DNA of 64,000 bases, from positions 1-64,000 of the forward strand of contig NZ_MUYG01000007.1 of assembly GCF_002155425.1 (NCBI RefSeq), given 5' to 3'. The notes below the pieces were generated by a model. It ran no database searches, had not been told where the DNA came from, and saw only the letters and a list, made by a program, of their open reading frames with translations. Below are positions 1-8,794 of the stretch, piece by piece. The stretch's first letter is position 1, and each line of letters begins with the position of its first letter. The stretch comes from Erythrobacter donghaensis (lineage in GTDB: Bacteria > Pseudomonadota > Alphaproteobacteria > Sphingomonadales > Sphingomonadaceae). The translations under genes and the position numbers were made by a program.

Positions 1-16
1 GATTGTGTTGAAAAAC
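1..16 (+). repeat. IS left terminal inverted repeat
   Basis: The sequence gattgtgttgaaaaac is the exact reverse complement of bases 1516-1531. It is the outer end of the insertion sequence, downstream of the transposase stop codon. Confidence 0.85.
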
Positions 17-75
17 CCGGCGCTGAGATCGGCGCTGGCGCGAGCCTGAGCGGCGCTCTGAGGCTTCGCCCCCGC

Positions 76-1482
76 TTATGCGGGGGCTGTGGTGGCTGGC
101 ATGGGGATCAGCTTGGCCATTTTCCGGAGGTTTTGGGCGGTGGCTGCGAGGAGGAACTCGTCTCTTGCGCCGTTTGGACCTCGCAGGCGCAGGCGATCCA
201 TCCTGAGGATGCGCTTGAGGTGCGCGAACAGCATCTCGACCTTCTTGCGCTGGCGGCGCGAGACCAGATAGGCGTCGGTCGTGGCGATATCGCGGGCCAG
301 ATCACGGGCGCCCTCGTGGACTGAACGCAGGATCTTGCGCGCTGGTTGGGTCGGGCAACAGCGCGGCTTGAGAGCGCAGGCACTGCAGTCGAGCTTGCTG
401 GCGCGGTAACGCAACATGCCGTTCTCATCGACGAACGGACGTTCCTCGCGATAGACCTTCTGCCTCTGGCGCAGCCGCTTGCCAGCAGGGCAGATATAGC
501 TGTCATCCTCATGGTCGAAGGTGAAGGCCGAACGCTCGAAGGTATCATCGCGGCGGGCAGACTTGTCGAACACAGGGATGTGCGGCTCGATGCCGCGCTC
601 CTCGACCAGCCAGGACAGGTTCCTTGCATCGCCATATCCGGTGTCGCCCACGAGCCGCTCGGGCCAGAGGCCGAAGCGCTCCTGCGTCCGGTCGATCATG
701 CGGCGCTGGGCGGTCACCTCGGCCTGACGGATGGCGGTGGTCGCCTCGACATCGACGATCACTGCGTTCTGGAGATCAATGAGGTAGTTGGTGGCATAGG
801 CGAAGAAGGCACGCTCGCGGCTTGCCGCTGTCCAGCGTGCGGCCGGATCGGCCACCGCCAACTGCTTGGGCGGCACCGGGGTTGCGCCCCCGAAGGCCGC
901 ATCGTCGAGCACAGCCAGATACTCGCGAACGGCATGGCTGGTGGCCGGGTCCGGCAAGCCATCGGCCTGATCGACGGCATGCTGGCGGTTCACATCGGCG
1001 CGCACGAGGCTGCCATCGACCGCGAACCCTTCACCGCCGACCAGTCCTTCGGCGATGCAGCGCGCCACGGTCGTCTCGAACAGCTGGCGCAGCAGATCAC
1101 TGTCGCGGAAGCGACCGTGACGGTTCTTCGAGAAGGTCGAGTGGTCGGGCACATCGCCTTCCAGCCCCAGGCGGCAGAACCAGCGATAGGCGAGGTTGAC
1201 ATGCACCTCCTCGCACAGCCGCCGCTCGGACCGGATGCCCATGCAGTAGCCGATGATCAGCATCCGGATCATCAACTCGGGATCAACTGACGGTCGTCCG
1301 GTCGAGCTGTAGAAGGGACGCAGATGTTCGCGAATGCCCGACAGGTCGACGAACCGATCGATCGAGCGCAGCAAATGATCCTGCGGAACATGCCGCTCCA
1401 GGTTGAAGCTGTAGAACAGGGCCTCCTGCGCCACCGTCCGCTCACCCATCATCCGACCGTCTCCGCTTGTCTGCCAAGACAT
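76..1482 (-). CDS. IS1182 family transposase
   Basis: A DDE transposase of 468 residues that cuts and rejoins the ends of the surrounding insertion sequence. The N-terminal region (about residues 15-120) is DUF772-like, with the family signature of a GRPS.DPE..IRMLI block, an RSERRL.EE..VNLAYRWF block and VPDHSTFSKNR. A catalytic-core Asp candidate lies in FAVDGSLVRAD, a second in VGDTGYGD, and a C-terminal Glu candidate in KKVEMLFAHLKR. The length is normal for the family and I see no frameshift. It is the only gene between the terminal repeats and is probably functional. Confidence 0.92.
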   Translation of the reverse strand: MSWQTSGDGRMMGERTVAQEALFYSFNLERHVPQDHLLRSIDRFVDLSGIREHLRPFYSSTGRPSVDPELMIRMLIIGYCMGIRSERRLCEEVHVNLAYRWFCRLGLEGDVPDHSTFSKNRHGRFRDSDLLRQLFETTVARCIAEGLVGGEGFAVDGSLVRADVNRQHAVDQADGLPDPATSHAVREYLAVLDDAAFGGATPVPPKQLAVADPAARWTAASRERAFFAYATNYLIDLQNAVIVDVEATTAIRQAEVTAQRRMIDRTQERFGLWPERLVGDTGYGDARNLSWLVEERGIEPHIPVFDKSARRDDTFERSAFTFDHEDDSYICPAGKRLRQRQKVYREERPFVDENGMLRYRASKLDCSACALKPRCCPTQPARKILRSVHEGARDLARDIATTDAYLVSRRQRKKVEMLFAHLKRILRMDRLRLRGPNGARDEFLLAATAQNLRKMAKLIPMPATTAPA

Positions 1483-1515
1483 AGAATCAATACTTTAGCC
1501 CGATTGCAAGGAGGA

Positions 1516-1531
1516 GTTTTTCAACACAATC
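1516..1531 (-). repeat. IS right terminal inverted repeat
   Basis: This is the exact reverse complement of bases 1-16 and marks the end of the IS upstream of the transposase start. Sequence to its right belongs to the next accessory segment. Confidence 0.85.
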
Positions 1532-1558
1532 GGGTGGTTAGGCGACGCTTTGTCTCTT

Positions 1559-1586
1559 CGTCATCTCAGCGAAAGCTGGGATCGCT
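1559..1586 (+). repeat. 28-bp repeat, left copy, flanking a GIY-YIG gene
   Basis: This 28-bp sequence contains the imperfect palindromic core cagcgaaagctggga. It matches the reverse complement of bases 1902-1929 at 27 of 28 positions. The two copies point toward each other with the GIY-YIG ORF between them. Confidence 0.8.
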
Positions 1587-1591
1587 GTCGG

Positions 1592-1855
1592 TCAGTGGAT
1601 CTGCTCGAAAAGGTCATCCCATTCAGGGTTGCCCGTTTCAATCTGCTCGATCTTCCACGGACGCTTCCATGCCTTCATCGCTTTTTCTCTGGCGATGGCG
1701 TCGGCGATCTCGGCGTGAGGCTCCGCATAGACGAGCCGGTCAAGGCCGTAACGACGACAGAAGGTGGAACCCTTGCCGTGCTTGTGTTGCATGATCCGTG
1801 CGGGCAGGTCGGCAGTGACGCCGATATACAGTACGCCGCCGCGCTTGCTGGTCAT
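1592..1855 (-). pseudogene. GIY-YIG nuclease-domain ORF, probably 5'-truncated
   Basis: The 87-residue reading frame belongs to the small stand-alone GIY-YIG endonuclease-like proteins. It shows the YIG half of the motif in VLYIGVTADL, a REKAMKAWKR block with the usual acidic residue, and the C-terminal NPEWDDL typical of the family. The GIY half (residues GGWVYIM) is encoded in frame just upstream of the first ATG, but a TAG stop at 1887-1889 precedes it with no start codon in between. Either the start is unusual or the 5' end has been lost; I favour decay. The flanking 28-bp inverted repeats suggest that ORF and repeats moved together. Confidence 0.6.
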
Positions 1856-1901
1856 GATGTAGACCCAGCCGCCTGTTGCCGTGAGCTAGCATGAGAGCGA
1901 G

Positions 1902-1929
1902 AGCGATCCCAGCTTTCGCTGGGATGACG
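1902..1929 (-). repeat. 28-bp repeat, right inverted copy
   Basis: Inverted partner of 1559-1586 with one mismatch. It begins 12 bp beyond the in-frame stop upstream of the GIY-YIG frame. Confidence 0.8.
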
Positions 1930-2015
1930 ATCGTTCGTGCTCGCCAACGTCCGCAACGTGGTCGAAAGCCGAACGGCGGCTTTTTTCCGACAGCGCGGCA
2001 AAGCAGCCGTTTCGT

Positions 2016-2120
2016 TCACGCCTCCCGCGCCGCTTCGCGCCAGCCAATGTCGCGGCGGCGAAAGCCCGAGGGGAAGTCGATCGCGTCAAGCGCGGCATAA
2101 GCGCGCGCCTGCGTGAGGCG
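2016..2120 (-). pseudogene. Degenerate duplicate of the purD 3' end
   Basis: Read on the minus strand, this stretch encodes a peptide containing AYAALDAIDFPSGF, then [12 protein letters not shown] and a stop. The intact purD at 2576-3868 ends with [14 protein letters not shown], then [16 protein letters not shown] similarity is obvious over roughly 100 bp and fades at both ends. There is no start codon and no other purD sequence nearby, so it is a remnant of the purD tail in direct orientation, about 580 bp from the intact copy. It may mark a past recombination at the 3' end of purD. Confidence 0.75.
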
Positions 2121-2204
2121 GTAGCCTGATCGCCCCGCGCGTTGAGCGGTCAGACTTTGCCCCCCGACATTTTTTCACTAAGCCGATCTCGAGGAGAATT
2201 CGCG

Positions 2205-2579
2205 ATGAGCTTCCTGCGCCGACTGTTCGGAAGGGACGCGCCTGATGGCGCTGCTCCCGTCGCACCTTCCGAGATCTTCGAAGCGTCGATGAATTTCGAT
2301 CTGGAGAACGTGCGCCCTTTCCTTGAACGGTTGCGCGACCGGCGCGGGATCGGGTTTGATGTGGACGCGCTTGTCCCGTTTACAAGCGGGACCGAAGTCA
2401 ATGAAGAGCGGAGAATGGCCCAAACCGCCATTTTCAACGGCAGGGAGGTAAGCCTGCGATACGGCGTCTTCATGGACGATATCGACGCGCCCGATCTCTA
2501 TTTCTTCGTTCCCAACAAGGCGCTCGTCGCCGCGATCAATGCCGAATGGGAAGACTTTACTGAAGAGCTCGGTATCTAG
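2205..2579 (+). CDS. Hypothetical protein, 124 aa
   Basis: I do not recognise the family. The ATG at 2205 is preceded by a good ribosome binding site (gaggag at 2191-2196), so I prefer it to an upstream in-frame ATG at 2142. The protein starts with a basic stretch (FLRRLFGR), then is acidic and globular, rich in Asp, Glu and Phe, with no signal peptide or membrane segment. It lies between the purD tail remnant and intact purD. Its stop codon shares the palindrome CTAG (2576-2579) with the purD stop on the other strand. It may be cargo of whatever event duplicated the purD tail. Confidence 0.7.
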   Translation: MSFLRRLFGRDAPDGAAPVAPSEIFEASMNFDLENVRPFLERLRDRRGIGFDVDALVPFTSGTEVNEERRMAQTAIFNGREVSLRYGVFMDDIDAPDLYFFVPNKALVAAINAEWEDFTEELGI

Positions 2580-3868
2580 GCCGACGTGTCAGTCGCGCCT
2601 CCACGCTCCCGCGCCACCTCCCGCCAGCCGATGTCGCGGCGGCAGAAGCCGGATGCGAAGTCGATCGCGTCGACCGCGGCGTAGGCCTTGGCCTGCGCCT
2701 CGGTGACATTCGCGCCCGTCGCCGTGACGGCGAGCACGCGGCCGCCGTTCGCCACCAGCATGCCGTCTTTCAGCGCCGTCCCGGCGTGGAAGACCTTGGC
2801 GCCCTCCGACTCGACATTGTCCAAAGCAATCGCACCGCCCTTTTCGGGGGTGCCGGGATAGCCCTTCGCGGCCATCACCACGGTGAGCGCGGTTGCGTCA
2901 CGCAGTGACACTTCGGTGCCCGCCAGTTCTCCCTTGGCACAGGCGAGCATCAGCGCGACCAGATCGCTCTGAAGGCGCATCATCAGCACCTGGCACTCCG
3001 GGTCGCCGAAGCGGGCGTTGTATTCGATCAGCTTGGGGCCGTCCGCCGTCAGCATCAGCCCGGCGAAGAGCACGCCCTGATAGGGATTGCCCTCTTCGCG
3101 CATCGTCCGCACCGTGGGCTCGATGATCTCGGCCATGACGCGGGCCTGCAATTCTGCCGTCAGCACCGGAGCGGGGGAGTATGCGCCCATGCCGCCGGTG
3201 TTGGGGCCGGTGTCGCCGTCGCCGACGCGCTTGTGGTCCTGCGCGCTGCCAAAGGGGACAATCGCGGTGCCGTCGGTGAGCGCGAAGAAGCTCGCTTCCT
3301 CGCCAGCCATGAACTCCTCGATCACCACCTGCGCGCCCGCGCCGCCAAAGGCCCCGCCGAACATGTCGGCGAGCGTTTCTTCGGCGTCCGCGAGAGTTTC
3401 AGCGATCACCACGCCCTTGCCCGCCGCGAGGCCATCGGCCTTGAGCACGTAGGGCGCGGCAAAGCGGGCGAGTGCGGCGCGGGCCTCTTCCAGCGACGAC
3501 GTGCGCACGTAGCCTGCGGTCGGGATGCCGGCGCGGGCGCAGAGGTCCTTCGTAAAGCCCTTGGAGCCTTCGAGCTGCGCGGCGGCCTGCGAAGGACCGA
3601 ACACCGGCACGCCCGCCGCCCGCAGCGAATCCGACAACCCATCCACCAGCGGTGCCTCGGGGCCGACGACGACGAGGCCGATTGCCTTGTCAGCGCAGAA
3701 CGCAATCACCGCGCCGTGATCGGTCACGTCGAGCGCGACACACTCTGCCTCTTCCGCGATGCCGGGATTTCCGGGGGCGGCGTAGAGCTTAGTCAGGCTC
3801 GGGGATTGCGCCAGCGACCATGCCAGCGCATGTTCGCGGCCTCCCGAACCCAAAAGCAGGATATTCAT
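2576..3868 (-). CDS. purD: Phosphoribosylamine-glycine ligase (GAR synthetase)
   Basis: Catalyses the second step of purine synthesis, joining glycine to phosphoribosylamine with ATP. The 430-residue protein starts [18 protein letters not shown], the classic N-terminal signature. The ATP-grasp domain follows, including the ARFGDPECQ block near residue 290 and a normal C-terminal domain. I chose the ATG at 3866-3868 because homology begins there; a longer in-frame extension from 3979 would overlap xseA and lacks family similarity. The start overlaps the xseA start on the opposite strand, and the stop overlaps that of the downstream convergent gene. A decayed copy of its 3' end lies at 2016-2120. 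Confidence 0.96.
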   Translation of the reverse strand: MNILLLGSGGREHALAWSLAQSPSLTKLYAAPGNPGIAEEAECVALDVTDHGAVIAFCADKAIGLVVVGPEAPLVDGLSDSLRAAGVPVFGPSQAAAQLEGSKGFTKDLCARAGIPTAGYVRTSSLEEARAALARFAAPYVLKADGLAAGKGVVIAETLADAEETLADMFGGAFGGAGAQVVIEEFMAGEEASFFALTDGTAIVPFGSAQDHKRVGDGDTGPNTGGMGAYSPAPVLTAELQARVMAEIIEPTVRTMREEGNPYQGVLFAGLMLTADGPKLIEYNARFGDPECQVLMMRLQSDLVALMLACAKGELAGTEVSLRDATALTVVMAAKGYPGTPEKGGAIALDNVESEGAKVFHAGTALKDGMLVANGGRVLAVTATGANVTEAQAKAYAAVDAIDFASGFCRRDIGWREVARERGGATDTSA

Positions 3869-5345
3869 GGCCCCTCCGCCGACGAGTGATGATGATGCCG
3901 GGCTGGTAGCGCGCGAAAGGCAGGGCGACAACGCCCAGCCGCTGACCATCAGCGAGATTTCCGCGTTGCTGAAGCGCACGGTCGAGGACCGCTTTGGCTA
4001 TGTGCGCCTGCGCGGCGAGCTTTCGGGCGTGAAGCGCGCCGCATCGGGGCATTTCTACTGCGCCTTGAAGGACGAAGGCGCGGTGATCGACGGGGTGATG
4101 TGGAAGGGCAACGCCGCACGCCTCAATTTCCGCGCCGAGGATGGCCTCGAGGTGATCGCCACCGGCAAGCTCACCACCTATCCGGGGCGCTCCAAATACC
4201 AGATCGTGATCGACAGCCTCGAACTGGCGGGCGAGGGCGCGCTGCTGGCGCTGCTGGAGAAGACCCGCGCACGGTTGGCGGCGGAGGGCCTCTTCGCGGC
4301 GGAGCGCAAGCGCGCCTTGCCGTTCCTGCCGCAGGTGATCGGCGTGGTGACTTCGCCCACCGGGGCGGTGATCCGCGACATTCTCCACCGGCTGGCGGAT
4401 CGCTTCCCGACGCACGTCATCGTCTGGCCTGTGCTGGTGCAGGGCAATGGCGCGGCGGAGCAGATCGCGGCGGCGGTGCGGGGGTTCTCGGGCCTCGCCG
4501 CTGACGGCCCCATCCCCCGCCCCGACCTCGTCATCGTCGCGCGCGGGGGCGGGTCGATCGAGGACCTGTGGAGCTTCAACGAGGAAGCGGTGGTGCGCGC
4601 CATCGCGGAATGCTCGATCCCGATCATCAGCGCGGTAGGGCACGAGACCGACACCACGCTCGCCGATTACGCTGCAGACCGTCGCGCGCCCACGCCCACC
4701 GCCGCTGCCGAGATGGCGGTGCCGGTGCGCGCCGATCTTGCCTTCACCCTCACCGATCTTGCCGCCCGCCAGCGCCGCGCGGTCTATCGCCCGCTCGAGC
4801 TGGGGCGCGAGCGGCTCGAAGCGCGCGCCCGGCTGCTGCCGCGCCCGGAAAACCTGCTGCAACCGCAGGCACAGCGGCTGGACGACCTCGCCGAGCGCCT
4901 GCGCCGTGCGCTGGGCGACCGTTCCGCCAAAGGGCGCGAGCGGCTGGCGGGGGTGGCGGCGCGCCTCTCCCCCAGCCTGCTGTCGCGCTCTGCCGCCGAG
5001 GCGCAGCGGCGGCTCGAGCGCGCGCGGCTGACCCCGGCGCTGGTCGAGCGGCCCCTGCGGCAAGGCGCCGACCGGCTCGCCGCGCTGACCCGCGTGATGA
5101 GCCAGCTGCACCCGGAAAAGCCGCTCGAACGCGGCTATGCCATTGTGCGCGGGGCTGCGGGACAGGCGCTGACCACCCGCGCCGAAGCCGCCAGCGAAGC
5201 ACGGCTGCTGGTGCAATTCCGCGACGGCACGCTCGCCGCGGTTCCCGCCGATGGCGCACCGCCCCCGCCCCCAACTCCGCCTCCCGCCCCGGCGCGCAAA
5301 CGCCCTGCGCCGCGCCCGGCGGCACAAGATGATTTGTTCGGTTAG
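3867..5345 (+). CDS. xseA: Exodeoxyribonuclease VII large subunit
   Basis: Large subunit of the ATP-independent single-strand exonuclease that works with XseB, not seen here. The 492 residues carry an N-terminal OB-fold (about 28-125, with VRLRGELSG and [13 protein letters not shown]). The catalytic domain includes [17 protein letters not shown], a [12 protein letters not shown] block and [16 protein letters not shown] long Ala/Arg/Leu-rich coiled coil and a Pro-rich tail follow. The ATG at 3867 lies within CATG, whose other strand starts purD, so the promoter or ribosome binding site of each gene must lie inside the other. Confidence 0.96.
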   Translation: MAPPPTSDDDAGLVARERQGDNAQPLTISEISALLKRTVEDRFGYVRLRGELSGVKRAASGHFYCALKDEGAVIDGVMWKGNAARLNFRAEDGLEVIATGKLTTYPGRSKYQIVIDSLELAGEGALLALLEKTRARLAAEGLFAAERKRALPFLPQVIGVVTSPTGAVIRDILHRLADRFPTHVIVWPVLVQGNGAAEQIAAAVRGFSGLAADGPIPRPDLVIVARGGGSIEDLWSFNEEAVVRAIAECSIPIISAVGHETDTTLADYAADRRAPTPTAAAEMAVPVRADLAFTLTDLAARQRRAVYRPLELGRERLEARARLLPRPENLLQPQAQRLDDLAERLRRALGDRSAKGRERLAGVAARLSPSLLSRSAAEAQRRLERARLTPALVERPLRQGADRLAALTRVMSQLHPEKPLERGYAIVRGAAGQALTTRAEAASEARLLVQFRDGTLAAVPADGAPPPPPTPPPAPARKRPAPRPAAQDDLFG

Positions 5346-5369
5346 CCACACGGTGCTATCACCCGCCCC

Positions 5370-5573
5370 ATGCTGATGTCCTCCGCCGACAAGACCGCCA
5401 AGCTCTATTACGGCCCTTCAAGCTTCCGCATCCTGCGCCCGGGGAGCCACGTGCTCTGCGCTGTGACGGGCGCGCCGATCCCGCTCGCCGAATTGCGCTA
5501 CTGGAGCGCCGAGCGGCAGGAGGCCTATGCCTCGTGCGAGATTGCCACGCGCCGCCTGCTCGGCCTTGACTAG
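5370..5573 (+). CDS. DUF2093 domain protein
   Basis: A 67-residue member of DUF2093, a small alphaproteobacterial family often found next to xseA. Recognisable blocks are YGPSSFRILRPGSHVLCAVTG, shown here only in part, and IPLAELRYWSAERQEAY. Function is unknown. A second in-frame ATG at 5376 could be the true start. It sits 24 bp after xseA and overlaps the beginning of the following peptidase gene, so the three are probably cotranscribed. Confidence 0.85.
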   Translation: MLMSSADKTAKLYYGPSSFRILRPGSHVLCAVTGAPIPLAELRYWSAERQEAYASCEIATRRLLGLD

Positions 5574-6447
5574 GGCGGGCGGAATATCGGGCCTGCGCGC
5601 GATTGCGGCACTGGTGGCCGCCGCTGTGCTGGGGTGGGCTGCGGCCAGTCCTGCATCGCCCCCCGAAGACGGCGCCTTCCAAGGGCAGAACACGCGCTTC
5701 TCATGGTCCGGCGCATTGACGCAGGGCGGCTTCATCCGCGGCCTCGCGCCCGATGGGGCGGTGGCGGTGACGGTGGGCGACACGCCGGTCGACCTGGCCG
5801 AGGACGGCAGCTTCTTTGCCGCCTTTGACCGCGATGCGCCTGCCGCAGTGCCGATCAAAGCGCAGCTTGCCAGCGGGCAGCTGCATGGCGAAGCGCTCCC
5901 CATCGCCCCGCGCCAATGGCAGATCGAGCGGGTCGCCACGTCCAAGCGCAGCGGCGGCGGCTCGGACGAGGCCTACTGGAAAATCCGCGAGCCCGAATAC
6001 AATGCCATCAACGCCGCCCGCGCACAGCGCACCGGGGCGAAGGGTTGGCGGCAGGATTTCATCTGGCCGGTGAGGGGGCGCATTTCCGGTCGCTTCGGGC
6101 GTCAGCGGATCTACAATGGCGAGCCAGCCGCCTACCATTCTGGAATCGACATCGCGCCGGGCAACGGCGTGCCCTTCGTCGCTCCGGCCGACGGGGTGGT
6201 GGTGCTCGCGCGCACCGGCTTTAGTCTCGAAGGCGGGCTCATCATCATCGACCACGGCAGCGGGCTCAACAGCGCCTTCCTCCACGCCTCGCGGATCGTG
6301 GTGCGCGAAGGCGAGCCGGTGACGCAGGGCCAGCATATCGGCAATGTCGGCGCGACCGGCCGCGCGACCGGGCCGCATCTGCACTGGAGCCTCAAATGGG
6401 GCGATGCGCGGCTCGATCCGCTGCTGTTCACCGGGCCGATGAACTGA
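5527..6447 (+). CDS. Exported M23 family metallopeptidase
   Basis: Probable periplasmic peptidoglycan endopeptidase of the LytM/M23 type. The C-terminal half carries the zinc-site blocks HSGIDIAPGNG and GPHLHWSL. A hydrophobic N-terminal segment (LRAIAALVAAAVLGWAAA) is a likely signal peptide. The start at 5527 follows AGGAGG with a short spacer and overlaps DUF2093 by 47 bp; a TTG at 5566 overlapping the DUF2093 stop is the alternative. Residues 45-170 form an N-terminal domain seen in related M23 proteins. The next gene follows after one base. Confidence 0.9.
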   Translation: MPRARLPRAACSALTRAGGISGLRAIAALVAAAVLGWAAASPASPPEDGAFQGQNTRFSWSGALTQGGFIRGLAPDGAVAVTVGDTPVDLAEDGSFFAAFDRDAPAAVPIKAQLASGQLHGEALPIAPRQWQIERVATSKRSGGGSDEAYWKIREPEYNAINAARAQRTGAKGWRQDFIWPVRGRISGRFGRQRIYNGEPAAYHSGIDIAPGNGVPFVAPADGVVVLARTGFSLEGGLIIIDHGSGLNSAFLHASRIVVREGEPVTQGQHIGNVGATGRATGPHLHWSLKWGDARLDPLLFTGPMN

Positions 6448-6448
6448 G

Positions 6449-7396
6449 GTGGCAAGACCTCGCAGGCTCCTTGCGGCGCTGGCCGTGGCGCTGCTCTGCG
6501 CGCCGGGGACATGGGTGCGCACGCCGTTGCCGAACACCGCGCCGCGCGATGTCGCCGTCACCCGGTTGCAAGGCCCCGGCCTCACGGGAACACCCGGCTG
6601 GGACATTGCCGGGGTGTGGGAATATGATGCCGAAAGCCTGATGTTCGGCGGCTATTCGGCGCTGCTGGCGCTGTCCGGCGACCGGCTGCGCGCCTTCACC
6701 GACCGCGCTTTTCGCATGACACTGATCGCGCCCGATGAGGACGACCCGCAAGAGCGGATCGACCGCCAGCTGGTCGCGCGCGAGGATGCGAACCACCTGT
6801 GGGACATCGAATCCGCCACCCGCGATCCCGCAACCGGGCGCTACTGGTTGGGCTATGAGAACCGCCACACGATCCACCGCTTCACCCGCGAAGGCATCAT
6901 CGACGGCAAGCGCGACCTCACCGGCGAGGTCGATTGGGGCGACAATGGCGGGGCGGAGGCGATGACACGGCTCGCCGACGGTCGCTTCGTGATCCTGCCC
7001 GAAGGCGGGCGCGAGGGCGTGATCTTCGCCTATGACCCGGTCGAGGGCGCGCCGATGCAGCGCTTCGCCTTTCGCAACCCCGCCCCCGGCTTTGCCGCCA
7101 CAGACATGGCGCAGTTGCCCGATGGCCGGTTGCTGGTGCTGATGCGCGATGTGGTGTGGGCCTGGCCGGCCTTCACCAGCCTGATCGCGATCGGCCCGCC
7201 TCCGCAAGCCGGCGGCGTGTTCGCGCCCGAGAAGGTGCTGCAGCTCGATCCCGCGATCCCGCGCGAGAATTACGAAGGCCTCACCCTGCGCCCGCGCGCG
7301 GACGGGCGAATCGACGTGTGGCTGATATCGGACGACAACCTGTCGGTGATGCAGCGCACGCTGCTGGTGAAGCTGATCTTCGATCCCGCCGCCTGA
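6449..7396 (+). CDS. Esterase-like activity of phytase family protein
   Basis: A 315-residue protein of the phytase-like esterase family (PF13449), a predicted beta-propeller. It shows FGGYSALLAL near the start of the domain, DIESATRDPATGRYWLGYEN, NGGAEAMTRLADGRFVILPE and a C-terminal NYEGLTLRPRADGR. A basic hydrophobic N-terminus suggests secretion. It starts with GTG one base after the M23 stop, so it is translationally linked to it. The substrate is unknown; the family name does not establish phytase activity. Confidence 0.85.
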   Translation: MARPRRLLAALAVALLCAPGTWVRTPLPNTAPRDVAVTRLQGPGLTGTPGWDIAGVWEYDAESLMFGGYSALLALSGDRLRAFTDRAFRMTLIAPDEDDPQERIDRQLVAREDANHLWDIESATRDPATGRYWLGYENRHTIHRFTREGIIDGKRDLTGEVDWGDNGGAEAMTRLADGRFVILPEGGREGVIFAYDPVEGAPMQRFAFRNPAPGFAATDMAQLPDGRLLVLMRDVVWAWPAFTSLIAIGPPPQAGGVFAPEKVLQLDPAIPRENYEGLTLRPRADGRIDVWLISDDNLSVMQRTLLVKLIFDPAA

Positions 7397-7418
7397 ACGG
7401 GCGCGCGCCACACAAACG

Positions 7419-7444
7419 AAAAGGCGCCCGGAATGCCGGACGCC
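7419..7444 (-). terminator. Rho-independent terminator of rpmB
   Basis: A 9-bp stem with one mismatch (7423-7431 with 7436-7444) and a 4-base loop, followed on the minus strand by UUUU. It lies about 40 bp past the rpmB stop. Confidence 0.75.
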
Positions 7445-7481
7445 CGATCGGTTCGCCAAGGCCCCGCGGGGCCCTGCGGAA

Positions 7482-7769
7482 TTAGGCCGCAGCCTGAGCC
7501 TTCACCAGTTCACGCTTCACCTTCAGCGCATTGGTCGAAAGCTTCTCGTCGCTGGTCTTGAGCAGCCAGTTGTCGAGCCCGCCATTGTGCTCCACCGAGC
7601 GCAACCCGTGGGTCGACACGCGAAACTTGAAGCTGCGGTCGAGCTTTTCGCTCATCAGCGTGACGTTCTGCAGGTTGGGCAGGAACACGCGCTTGGTCTT
7701 GTTGTTGGCGTGGCTCACATTGTGGCCAACCTGGCGGCCCTTGCCGGTCAGTTCGCAGATGCGCGACAT
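7482..7769 (-). CDS. rpmB: 50S ribosomal protein L28
   Basis: Ribosomal protein L28 of the large subunit. The 95 residues begin [20 protein letters not shown], the typical start, and include the NLQNVTL and GLDNWLLKT blocks, with the C-terminal extension common in alphaproteobacteria. It is monocistronic, with its own terminator, and convergent with the phytase-like gene. Confidence 0.97.
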   Translation of the reverse strand: MSRICELTGKGRQVGHNVSHANNKTKRVFLPNLQNVTLMSEKLDRSFKFRVSTHGLRSVEHNGGLDNWLLKTSDEKLSTNALKVKRELVKAQAAA

Positions 7770-8006
7770 GGTGTGTCTCTTCTCGTAAAGTTCGGGTCTA
7801 ATCCGGGAAAGCGGCGCGCATAACGGGCGAGGGCCGAATCGTCAACCCGCTTGCGCCGATAGCGCGCCCCCGATCGGTTCGCCCTGCAAAAGCCACGGCC
7901 TGGCGGCTTGCCGGATGGCGGAGGGAACTTCTCATGCCGCCGGTCGCCTCTCCCCCCAGATCGTGAGGGGGTTGGACCCTGCTTGCGTGCAAACAGGAGA
8001 ACGAAC

Positions 8007-8249
8007 ATGAAGCGTATCATCGCCAGCACTCTCGCCGCAACCTTTGCGCTGGGCCTCGCCGCGTGCGATGTGGACCAGACCAAGGAAGGCGACATGCCCG
8101 AAGTGAATGTCGAAGGCGGCGAACTTCCCGAGTATGATGTCGAAACCGCCGATGTCGATGTCGGCACCAAGGAGACGACCGTTACGGTTCCCGATGTCGA
8201 TGTCACCATGCCCGATGCTGAAGGCACGCCGGCGACCGGCGACGAATAA
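8007..8249 (+). CDS. Small acidic lipoprotein
   Basis: An 80-residue protein with a basic start (MKRIIAS) and a lipobox (LGLAAC), so probably lipidated at Cys16. The mature part is strongly acidic, with repeated valine-aspartate steps (VDVGTKETTVTVPDVDVTM), and has no recognisable domain. An aggaga ribosome binding site supports the ATG at 8007 over longer frames. Function unknown. Confidence 0.75.
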   Translation: MKRIIASTLAATFALGLAACDVDQTKEGDMPEVNVEGGELPEYDVETADVDVGTKETTVTVPDVDVTMPDAEGTPATGDE

Positions 8250-8273
8250 GCCTGCCTTTCAGGGGCGCGCCGC

Positions 8274-8729
8274 ATGAGCGAGGCGGGATTCCGCAGCTTC
8301 ATGGGGCGCGCCCTTGCGCTTGCCCGCACCGCAGCTGATGTCGGCGAAGTTCCGATCGGCGCAGTGGTCGTGAAGGATGGCGCCATCATCGCCGAGGCGC
8401 ACAATGCGCCGCGCACCGATCACGACCCCACCGCCCATGCCGAAATCCTCGCGATTCGCCGCGCCGCGCAGGCGCTGGGCGATGAACGCCTGACAGGCTG
8501 CGAGCTGTGGGTGACGCTGGAGCCCTGCGCGATGTGTGCGGGCGCCATTGCCCATGCCCGGATTGCCCGGCTCTATTACGCGGCCAGCGATCCCAAGGGC
8601 GGCGCAGTCGAGCACGGCGCGCAGGTGTTCGACCAGCCGCAGACGCTCCATCGCCCCGAAATCTACTCCGGCATCGGCGAGGATGAGGCGGCAGAACTGC
8701 TGCGCGCCTTCTTCCGCGAGCGGCGCTGA
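8274..8729 (+). CDS. tadA: tRNA adenosine(34) deaminase
   Basis: Converts A34 to inosine in tRNA-Arg(ACG). The 151-residue cytidine-deaminase-fold protein has the zinc and proton-shuttle motif HAEILAIR and the zinc ligands PCAMCAGA, plus the conserved ASDPKGGAVEHG block. Its neighbours say little about function. The start at 8274 gives the usual N-terminus. Confidence 0.95.
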   Translation: MSEAGFRSFMGRALALARTAADVGEVPIGAVVVKDGAIIAEAHNAPRTDHDPTAHAEILAIRRAAQALGDERLTGCELWVTLEPCAMCAGAIAHARIARLYYAASDPKGGAVEHGAQVFDQPQTLHRPEIYSGIGEDEAAELLRAFFRERR

Positions 8730-8794
8730 GGCCGATTGCTCTCTCATTCCCGTGCCCGCGCGCGCCCCTTGCGATGGGGCTTGGCGAAGCGGGG

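Larger units (their letters stand above)
1..1531 (-). mobile_element. Insertion sequence, IS1182-like, apparently complete
   Basis: Perfect 16-bp terminal inverted repeats lie at 1-16 and 1516-1531 and enclose a single intact transposase gene on the minus strand. The element is about 1.53 kb, normal for IS1182 elements. The left end coincides with base 1, so the left flank and any target duplication cannot be seen. The bases just inside the repeats do not continue to match, which supports 16 bp as the repeat length. Confidence 0.85.

Noticed and set aside
3789..5351. A 520-codon frame antisense to xseA
   Set aside because: Low-complexity Arg/Gly/Ala product, no start context and fully explained by the high GC of xseA on the other strand.
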